Part shown: positions 56,594 to 64,000 of the stretch, piece by piece | How the letters are laid out: each line of letters opens with the position of its first letter | Numbering within the stretch: the stretch's first letter is position 1 | Source of the DNA: Emiliania huxleyi CCMP1516 | Lineage: Eukaryota > Haptophyta > Isochrysidales > Noelaerhabdaceae | Direction of reading: 5' to 3' | DNA: 64,000 nt | Assembly: GCF_000372725.1 (NCBI RefSeq) | Contig: NW_005197506.1 | Location: 362,177 to 426,176 of the forward strand | Position numbers and translations under genes: made by a program | Notes under the pieces: generated by a model | What the model was told of the DNA's origin: nothing | Databases searched by the model: none | Seen by the model: the letters and a program-made list of their open reading frames with translations, nothing else

Positions 56594-58126
56594 TTAAGCC
56601 GCCGGGCTTCCTCCTGTTCCTCTATGACTGGGCGCGGCCCCGCCTCCGCTCAGCAGCAGCCGCGCGAGCCGCGCCTCCACACTGGCGTTGGACGAGACGA
56701 CGGCGCAAGCGAACTCCCACACGGGCGCCAGCTGGTGGAAGAACTCGTCGAATCCGATGGCGCCGGACCGGTCGCCGTCCACCTCGGCGAGGCACGCGGC
56801 GGCGTCGGAGCGCGGCAGCCCCCACGAGACGAGCAGCTCGCCGAGCTCCGCCTTGGAGATGGTCCCGTCCCCCGACGTGTCGAGCTTGTCGAAGACGAGC
56901 CTGCTCGCGGCGGCAGGAGTGAAGAGACGCCGCTCACGGCCCGTCTCGCGGGAGCTCGTCGAGCGGAGGTAAGCCTCGCGCGCTCGCGCGGAGAGAGGGA
57001 CCGTTCCGCCGCCGCGAGGGCGGGCGCGACGACGAGGCCCTCGGGCGTGACAAAGTGGCGCGGCAGCAGGGCGGCGTTGGAGAAGCCGCTCGCCGAGTAG
57101 ACGTCTTGCGTCGCGCGAGACGCCTTCTTCCGCACAGCGGGAGGGGTGGGCGACCGGGGGGAGGGCGAGGGGCGCGCGGTGCCGGCTGCCCGCCTCGTCG
57201 GCGGCGGCGAGGAAGGCGAGGTTGAAGACGACGATGGCGCAGACGCAAAAGGCGAAGGAGGCCCAGCCGAGGGCGGCGGGCATGGCGATGGCGAGGCCGA
57301 TCAGGATGGAGAGCGTGTAGCGCGCGGAGGCGAGCAGGTTGAAGCGCGTGAGGAGGGCGAAGACCAGCCGGTTCATCGCATAGACGTGGAGGACGAGCCA
57401 GTAGGAGAGGAAGTCGTGCTCGAGCCTCGCGTCGGTGGCGGTCAGCAGCTTGCCGAGCGAGTACGCGTAGGCCGAGGTGGCGTACAGGAAGCCGGGGATC
57501 ATGATCCGCACCGCGCCAAAGGCCGAGGTGAGGAGGTACAGGGCGCCCGGCACGTGCAAGCCGAAGCCAACCGCGGCAAGGGCGACGCAGACGGCGCGAG
57601 CGGCGGCCGGGCCGCCACCGTACAGCGCCGCGTAGAAGGCGGGGCCGCCGAGGCACTGCAGCGAGCCCGAGAGCAAGTGCGCCCGCATCACCCGCCGGCG
57701 GGACTTGACGACGACAAACTTTGGGTGGACCGGCATCAGCCAGTGCGTGGCGATGACGCCAAAGTCGAGCATAAGGCAGATGGCCGCGAGGACGCGGCGC
57801 TGCCAGCGGAGCGAGTCGGTGAGAGCGGCCGGCTCATCGCACATCTCTGCGCACAGGCTGAGCGGGCACCAGAAGGAGCCGACCACGACGCCGTGAGCGA
57901 GGAGCGTGTGGACGAGGATGGAGAAGGCGGCGGCGACGACGCAGGCCGTCCGCGCTCCTCTCAGCTGGATGAAGGCGCGAGACTCGGTGTCATTGGTGCG
58001 GAGTTCGCCGCCACGACTCACCAAGGGCGCGGAAGAAGTGCCACGGGCCAGCGACGCCGCCCTGATTGCCGCTGCCCGCGTCGATAGCGGCGGAGGGTGA
58101 GAGGCGGAGGACGCGGCGCTGTTCAT
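56594..58126 (-). CDS. Polytopic membrane protein with C-terminal EF-hand pair (~510 aa)
   Basis: Residues 60-320 have about seven hydrophobic helices (e.g. CVVAAAFSILVHTLLAHGVV, AICLMLDFGVIATHWLM, YTLSILIGLAIAMPAALGWA). The C-terminus holds two consecutive EF hands, DTSGDGTISKAE and DGDRSGAIGFDE, with all calcium-ligand positions filled. The stretch 57130-56960 reads better in another frame (SRATQDVYSASGFSNAALLP), so at least one or two small introns probably lie there; a GC-AG intron after SPRER would restore RRLFTPAAASRLVFDKLD. This suggests a Ca2+-regulated membrane protein. Transport substrate unknown. Confidence 0.7.
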   Translation of the reverse strand: MNSAASSASHPPPLSTRAAAIRAASLARGTSSAPLVSRGGELRTNDTESRAFIQLRGARTACVVAAAFSILVHTLLAHGVVVGSFWCPLSLCAEMCDEPAALTDSLRWQRRVLAAICLMLDFGVIATHWLMPVHPKFVVVKSRRRVMRAHLLSGSLQCLGGPAFYAALYGGGPAAARAVCVALAAVGFGLHVPGALYLLTSAFGAVRIMIPGFLYATSAYAYSLGKLLTATDARLEHDFLSYWLVLHVYAMNRLVFALLTRFNLLASARYTLSILIGLAIAMPAALGWASFAFCVCAIVVFNLAFLAAADEAGSRHRAPLALPPVAHPSRCAEEGVSRDARRLLGERLLQRRPAAAPLCHARGPRRRARPRGGGTVPLSARAREAYLRSTSSRETGRERRLFTPAAASRLVFDKLDTSGDGTISKAELGELLVSWGLPRSDAAACLAEVDGDRSGAIGFDEFFHQLAPVWEFACAVVSSNASVEARLARLLLSGGGAAPSHRGTGGSPAA

Positions 58127-58384
58127 TCATTTGCGGCGCTGAACACCGAAGTAAAAAAGAAAAAAATCCTGCTAAAAACACCCTGTCAGCAGAGTCTCCT
58201 ACGGGAATGTACGTAAGAGCTACATACACTGAAGAGAGAGAGAGAAGCTAAAAGTACGTAAGTACAATGAAAAATGCCACGTTCGGATCGCTCCTCATCG
58301 CAAACCCCGTCAGCAGACCACCCAAGACTGCTTTCAGACGCTTGCGCCAATTTCCCCTCAACCTGCGCAAATCGTGACCCCCAG

Positions 58385-58796
58385 AACTCGCGGACCCGAG
58401 GAGTCTGGAGCTTCAGCTGGCGAATCATGCCGCTCTCGGCACAGAAGCAGCGCGAGCGCCGCGCCGCGCAGCGCGCTGCCGAGGCTCAGGACGCGGCTCG
58501 CGGGCAGCGCAACCGCCCGGCGCCGAGCCGGTGCTAGGCCGCCTCCGCTGCGCCTGCTTCCTTGCGCGCCGCTGGACGTCGGCCGAGAAGACCGCTTCCC
58601 TCTGGGGACCCGACTCCGCGGAGATCGCGCGCGCGTCGTGAGTGGCGGCGCGCGCGCGATCTCCGTTCCCGGGCACGCCGGTCGCAGTGGCATGGGCTCC
58701 CAGGCTCAAAAGCGCTCCCGTCAACAGCGAGCGAGCGCCGCCGCTGCTCCTCCTCCCGCCGCCGCTGCTCCTCCTCCCGCCGCCGCTCACCGAGAC

Positions 58797-58837
<41 letters not shown>

Positions 58838-59220
58838 TCGCGCCTCGCCTCCGTCACCGCCGCCCTCCATCTCGCAGCGGCGCGTCCCTCTGATGGCGCG
58901 GGCGCCTCGCTCACCGGCGCCTCGCCGCCGCCCCCCCCCCTTCTCGCGCCGCTCCGCTCGTGGCCGCCGCCTCCCCTGTCAATCCCGCCGCCTCCCCTGT
59001 CATCCCGCCGCCCGCACCACCGCCGCCACCGCCTCGCGCCTCGCCGCCGCCGCCACCGACCGCCCTCCCCTGCGCCGCTGAGAGCGCGGTGCAGGGGGTG
59101 AGCCCCCGCTGCGCAGCCTCACCGTAGTGCACTGCGCTCTCCGCGCCCCTGACGATTAGTGAGGAGGTGGTGTTGCACAGCATGGAGCTCGGCGAGCGTT
59201 TAGCGAGCCCCTCAGCTAGA
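58385..59220 (-). repeat. 0.85-kb dispersed repeat, copy 2 (inverted relative to copy 1)
   Basis: Reverse complement of 3111-3963 with small differences: an extra CTCCTCCCGCCGCCGCTG unit near 58750 and a shorter (CCG)n tract at 58800-58840. It ends at the AGCTGAGGGGCTCGC segment. Confidence 0.8.
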
Positions 59221-59433
59221 AGAGGGAAGAAGGGAGCGAGGGGCGTTTCGTTCTAAATTTTGATGAGAGGACTACGACTAGCACTCACCGCCCGCACACT
59301 GCCGCCCATCCCTCCAAACGGGCTTCTTGGGTGGAAAGAGATGCCACCGGCGCGTGCCCGGTTACTCAAAACGGTCTGGTCCTCCTCCGGGAATTCGTGC
59401 TGTGGCAGTCCAAGGCGAGACTCATTTCCCCGC

Positions 59434-60430
59434 GATGCCTGCCACGGCAATCGACGCCGTCGCCACCGTCGCTGCTGGCCTGTTTTACACGCAGTCTCTG
59501 CTGCCGCTCTGGCTCTTCAACCTCCGCGTCAATGGCCGGTGGGACGGGCTCGTTCTCATCTTTTCGACCGACGAGACCGCCGCCAGAAGAGCCGTCGCGG
59601 AGAGTACATTTTCGGCCAATCGGACCACTGTTGTCCGCCTCACCACCGTATCATCCCGCCGCCACCAGCCCAGACGCCAGCAGGAGTACGTCAGCCTCAA
59701 GACGCGCATCTTCGACATGGTGCCCGCGGAGTTCGACTGGGTCGAGCGGCTCCTCGTGCTCGACACGGACATAATGGCCACCCGCCGTTTGCGTGCATTC
59801 CTCAGCGGCGTGGCGGGCGGAGTGATGGAGGTGGCGTGGCCGCGGAGCGGGCGGTGCGACCCGCGGGTGTCTTCAATCACCAATCACCAAGCACCGACAC
59901 CACCCACTCCCTCTTCACTCGCGCACTCCTGCCGCTCCCTCGTCCCTGCTCTCTCTCTCCATCTCTCACCCACCTCCACACCCACCCGCGCACAGGTGGA
60001 GGTGGTGGTGCCCGCCGAGCGGCCCACCCTCCAGGTCGCACGATGGCTGCGTGGCCCCTTTGCCCTCGGCTCGCCCTCCAACGCCTGGGGCGACCGGATA
60101 GCGACGCACCTCAACACGGCCGTCCAGCTGCAGCACCGGCGCTGCAGCGCGCGCTGTCTGGCGAGATGGGCATCCGCCAGTGCGAGCCCCTTCTCACAGG
60201 AGGACCATCCAGGACGGGGGCTGTGGCAGGCGTCTCCTCACGTCCATTCGCCGGCGTTGCCAACAGGTGAGCTCTTCAGCTCGGACCAAGACGGGCTGAA
60301 CGCACTCTCCCTCACCCGCCAGTGCAAGGTGCATGCGCTCGACGATCGCTCTCAGCTCTACGCCTGCCTCGGGGCTTGGTCGACCCTCTCCCAACGCGGC
60401 GCCGCCGCCAGCGCCGCGTTCTGGTTCCTA
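59434..60430 (+). CDS. GT8-like glycosyltransferase (multi-exon, borders partly resolved)
   Basis: From MPATAIDAVATVAAGLFYTQ the frame gives a nucleotide-sugar-transferase N-terminus: strand, RVNGRWDGLVLIFSTDE, then EYVSLKTRIFDMVPAEF and ERLLVLDTDIMATRRL with the D-x-D metal/UDP motif, in the glycogenin/galactinol-synthase-like arrangement. An intron with CT-rich sequence (about 59870-59996) follows, then VEVVVPAERPTLQVARWL. Later, GELFSSDQDGLNAL is the conserved 'D-Q-d-x-L-N' block of GT8. A downstream helix (FGLGSALWAVGVLGAAICVC, ~60655-60715) could be a C-terminal anchor. The substrate is unknown. Confidence 0.6.
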
Positions 60431-60757
60431 TCATCGCTCTCCGGTCTCCGCCCACCCCCCTCCTCATTCTGTACGCTGCCGACACGAATGCTGCTCGTAG
60501 GCACCTCCGCTCCGCTCGGCACGGGGCGCCCGCCCAGTCGTTTCTCATCGCCCACGCTCTCGCGCGAGCAGCATCCACGGAGCAGCACGTCGCAGTACCG
60601 GCCCGCTGCGTCGACGCGGCTGCCCGGCTGGAGTGGGCCGCAGCCGCCTTCGGCCTCGGCAGCGCTCTGTGGGCGGTCGGTGTGCTCGGCGCTGCCATCT
60701 GTGTCTGCTCCGCCGCGACGAGGCGCCGCCGCATAACTCTTATCTTTGGCGCGGCAT

Positions 60758-61082
60758 AACTCTCGGTGAGTGAGCGCGGCATCTTTGCGCCCACCATCGC
60801 CGTTGGCATCGGCTTTGGACGTTCCTCTGCCGCAACGTCATCTACCCGTGGCACCTCGGAAGTGAGCATGTGCTCACCGCGCACGAGCCTCTTGTCGCCG
60901 TCCTCTCAGCGACCGCATACTTTGCGGGCGTGACGCACAGCCCAATGACGGCTTTCGCGGTGATGGCGGGCCTCTTCTCCACCACCTCGTCCGTTGTCAC
61001 CGCCATGCTCGTTGCCGCCGTCCTCGGCTGGCGCGTGACCCCATCGCGAGCCCATCCGCTTGCTCGCGGGCGATACCGGTAA
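60758..61082 (+). CDS. ClC chloride channel/transporter fragment
   Basis: SERGIFAPTIAVGIGFGR matches the 'G-G-I-F-x-P-s-L-x-i-G' helix (helix N) of ClC proteins. SATAYFAGVTHSPMTAFAVM matches helix P ('F-a-G-v-T-r-s-P-l-T-a'). A frame change between them implies a short intron. The upstream helices, including the selectivity GSGIP motif, are not in the window, so this is a truncated or exon-shuffled fragment. Confidence 0.55.
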
Positions 61083-61677
61083 GTAGGCGCATGTCCCGTA
61101 GGCTCAGCTCGCGCTTGTTCGCACCGCGACCGCTCTACGGCGCGCTCTCCGCGAAGCTCCCCCCGCCGCTGCCGCCCGAGTCGCTCGAGTGTGACCCGCA
61201 GGCGCTGCCCCCCCCACACTATGTGCCGAGGGGTGTAAGCGCGCGTCGCGCCCACTTTGTCGAAGTGTCGGAACGGCTTCCGAGCGCCCCAGCAGGCGGT
61301 CGCGGGCCCCGGCGTTGCACTGATATTGTGACGAGTGAGTCAGAGCTGTCACGCGCATGCGTTTCACAGACCCGTTGTTGAGAAGAAAATACGTCGTGCC
61401 TATGGCGCTGCGCGCTGGTTCACACAAAAAACAAACCGGGCCCCGCTGAGTGTCACACAGTCACACACACGACACACGGACCCAGAGAGGCAGAGACTCA
61501 CCAGAGAGCAGAGTCGAGGACGGACAGCCATTAGCGACGTCAGCATGCGCGAGTGTACGTGTACGTGTTGTGTGTGAATGCGTGCGATCTCGCCCGTTTG
61601 GAGACTTTGCATTCACTTCCTCAAGTTCCGGTTCCGAGGCGTGCGTGCGTCCGTCCTGCGGAGGACCTGTTTGCGCT
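61083..61677. other. Intergenic / 5' leader of formin gene
   Basis: A plus frame (61091-61381, MSRRLSSRLFAPRPLYGALS) may be the tail of the ClC fragment. CA-rich segment 61450-61490. No other gene supported. Confidence 0.4.
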
Positions 61678-62342
61678 ATGAGCAGCACTCAGAGGTGGAC
61701 ACCAAGACGCGGAGGGCACAGACAAATGTCAACGCGGAGGGCACAGACACGGGCTTCAGCAAACGGAGACGTCATCGATGGGCTCACTGTCGCGGAGCTC
61801 ACTGCGGAGATTGCGCTCCTCGCTACACTGCGGCAGCAGCTGCACACGCGGCGCTTTGAGTCTGAGAATGGCAGCACGCCTGCGGTAGCCGGTCGCGCGG
61901 CGCTTGGACGGTCGCAGCGGCTGCTCGCCGGGCATGCCGGCGAGGTTCTCGACCTTGTGAGCTGCGATGGCGATGCGATCCTGGGGAACGCCCGCAGCCT
62001 CGCTCTTGAGCTCCAAGCGCTTGGTGCTGCTGCCGGCGAGCGAGTGCAGCCATACAATGTGGACGAGCCCTCGTCAGCGCCTCGGCACGGGAACGATCCT
62101 CCCGCACGTGCGGAGAACCAGGATGACTCGCGACCGTCCGCGGCCGCGGCGGATCCATGCAGTGGCAACACCGTTCTCGGCATCCCTGTCACCGCGCCTG
62201 AACCGCCCGTGCCAGCTACACAGCATGCCCTGCTCCCACCGCCCGTGGCACAGCCGCCGCCGTTGCATCCGCCACCGCTAGCACCGGCGTCTATAAAGGC
62301 TGCTTCTCTCCAGCCGCCACCGCTTTCGGCGATCGCTCCGCC

Positions 62343-62393
<51 letters not shown>

Positions 62394-64000
62394 CCCCTCC
62401 CGCTGCTCATCCCTCGAGACCGAGCCTACCGCAGCCCAGCTCAAGCTCAAGCCTCTTCATTGGAAGAAGATTGCCCCCGGCAGCATCAGCACGGCCTCAC
62501 TCTGGGCGTCGCTCGACGAGGTCCCACTCGGCGCGGAGCCCCTCGAGCGCCTGTGCCACTGGTTTGAGTATCGAGAGGCGAGGGCGATCACGCCGCGCTC
62601 TGCGGCTATGAGCGGTTCGTCTGCCTGCGTCGAGATCCTGACGACCAAACGCAAGCAGAACATCGAGATTGTGATCGCGGGGCTGGCAGCGGGGGCGCAG
62701 GAGCTCTCGGACGCCGTCGCCTCCTTCAACGCGCAGGGCCTGCTCGCCTTGGAAGACATCGTCGCCCTGAGTGGTATCGCTCCGACGGCCGACGAGGCCG
62801 CTGCGGCCGCTGTGCTGCGCGCGGAGCTGGCGGAGAATCCTTCGGTCGAGAGCAGCCTCTCGGAGGCGGAGCGTTTTGCGGTGCGCATGTCCGAGATTGA
62901 CCACCTCGATCGCAAGCTCAAGGTGCTCTCCCTGATGGCGCTCTTCCAACAGCTGGCTCTGGCCGTCCGCGCGAACGTGGACAGCTTGCGGACCGCGGCG
63001 GAGCAGGTCCTCCAGTCGCCAATGCTACGCCGGTGCCTTCAACTCTGCCTACAGGTCGGGAACGTCCTCAATGGAGGCACAGCTCGCGGCAATGCGCGCG
63101 GCTTCCGCCTCGACGTCCTCCCGTCGCTCTCTGCCGTCAAGTCCTCCGTCGATCCGCAGTATTCACTGATGAACTTCGTCGCGGAGCTCATGCAGCGCAA
63201 GGCCTCGGAGGCACTGCCCGATGGCGAGGGTGGCGACGCCATTGACCTGCTATCGACGGAGCTCTCTGGGACCGCCAGCTTTCACACCGACACGGGCAGT
63301 GGCGGTGCGAAGGATTGGATCAGATCGATCGATGACCAGATTGCGCACATCAAGGCCACGCTCGTCCTGGCAAAGGCCGAGCTGGCCCTGCTCCCGCCGT
63401 GCCCGGCGGCGCCAGCCTTGGCGAAGGGCTACCCTCAGTTGCGTGCCTATGACCAGAGCCGCCTCCTCCTTTCGGTAGCCACAGACGAGGTGGCCTCCGT
63501 GTGGTGGGTGCTCTTGCCCGGCTGGAGACAGGAGCCCAACTTCCACTCATGGGGCAAGAAGCAGCGCGCCCCGAGGGCGGAGCAGGTGAAGCGTGGGGTG
63601 GGAGCCGACGGACAGCCAGCCCTGGCAGCTGGCTGCCTGGTGTCAGAGGCGGCTGGGCAGGAGCACCACGTGCTCATTGCCATTCGGCGGCCTATCGCGA
63701 CGTCCTTCACCGTGTACGCGGTTGTCGAGGACTCCTTTGGGTGGGAGACGGCTGAAAGTGGCCCGGCTGCGAGCGCCCCACCGAGGCTCCCCGGCGCGGG
63801 GCCGGAGCTGAGCGAGCCGTGGCGGGTGGTGGCAGAGGCGCGCATATCGGGCAGACGCGCCGCGACCGATCTCGCGAGCTCGCCCGCTCGGTCTCCTGCC
63901 GCGCCTGCTGCTGTCGAGGAAGCGTGCGCGCAGGCGAGCCCTGCGAGCGTGCGCAGCACAAACTCGACCCGCTCCTCGCAACTCAGCTGCCCCACCTCGC
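61678..64000 (+). CDS. Formin (FH1-FH2 actin nucleator), single exon so far, runs off the window
   Basis: Open from MSSTQRWTPRRGGHRQ without a stop to base 64000 (774 codons). Residues 1-170 are a short N-terminal region with a helix (TVAELTAEIALLATLRQQLH). Residues 170-240 are a proline-rich FH1 with ~20 consecutive Pro (62338-62400). FH2 starts LKLKPLHWKKI (the lasso/W motif) and continues ILTTKRKQNIEIVIAGL, DIVALSGIAPTADEA, AERFAVRMSEIDHLDRKLKV and the hallmark GNVLNGGTARGNARGFRLDV (63057-63120). FH2 dimers nucleate and elongate unbranched actin at barbed ends; FH1 feeds profilin-actin. The part after 63300 is variable. No DAD/GBD motif is seen. The 2.3-kb uninterrupted frame contrasts with the intron-dense neighbours. 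Confidence 0.93.

Noticed and set aside
61689-62450. Antisense Gly-rich frame opposite the formin FH1
   Set aside because: It is the complement of the Pro-coding repeat; the sense frame is an unmistakable formin.

Overview
The window looks like nuclear DNA of a unicellular alga, most likely a haptophyte close to Emiliania/Gephyrocapsa. It is very GC-rich. The genes are eukaryotic (CDC5-type Myb, TBC Rab-GAP, formin, U-box, Zn2Cys6 factor). Introns are short (about 40-360 nt, one of 760 nt) and most use a GC-AG rather than GT-AG pair. The species call is inference from gene style; no marker gene is present.

Layout. 1-1009 (-): 5' end of CDC5. 1147-2073 (+): unknown basic protein. 3.1-4.0 kb: one copy of a 0.85-kb repeat whose inverted partner lies at 58.4-59.2 kb. 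4271-5661 (-): unknown two-exon protein. 6392-13893 (+): polyketide synthase (ACP, KS-AT-KR-ACP) ending in a six-helix membrane domain like that of epsilon-poly-lysine synthetase. 14.5-15.8 kb (-): 5' two thirds of an IMP-specific 5'-nucleotidase gene. 17840-19579 (+): predicted beta-propeller protein. 19.6-24.2 kb: repeat-rich, a 100-N gap, weak genes, and a poly-Glu protein with SAP-like motifs. 24444-27826 (-): complete threonine synthase in 11 exons. 28386-30015 (+): ARM-repeat/U-box protein. 32.2-33.5 kb: two gene fragments, one JmjC-like. 34077-36840 (-): TBC Rab-GAP in 7 exons. 36.9-39.2 kb: complex repeats. 39260-40007 (+): small secreted Cys-containing protein. 40621-44199 (-): PDZ/pseudokinase scaffold. 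44900-46303 (+): glycosyltransferase-like. 46.4-48.4 kb (-): polytopic membrane protein. 48.4-51.0 kb (-): Zn2Cys6 regulator. 52.1-52.9 kb (+): unknown. 53030-53950 (-): ZIP metal transporter. 54.2-54.9 kb (+): unknown. 55166-56233 (-): degenerate aldo/keto reductase with a Tat-like leader. 56594-58126 (-): membrane protein with two EF hands. 59.4-60.4 kb (+): GT8-like glycosyltransferase. 60.76-61.08 kb (+): ClC fragment. 61678-64000 (+): formin running off the end.

I resolved 33 introns by requiring family homology and unbroken codon phase. About two thirds (22) have GC donors, 10 have GT, and one is ambiguous. Many are bounded by direct repeats that carry the splice signal (AG|GT or AG|GC) at both ends, and are filled by 10-12-bp minisatellites, often with a GAGAT/ATCTC core. 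In the nucleotidase, threonine synthase and TBC genes this reads as intron creation by local tandem duplication of exon sequence. This and the PKS/poly-lysine-synthetase-type fusion are the two most notable observations.

The genes are unrelated housekeeping, trafficking, transport and glycosylation genes on both strands. I see no operon, no CRISPR array, no rRNA, no convincing tRNA and no intact mobile element.
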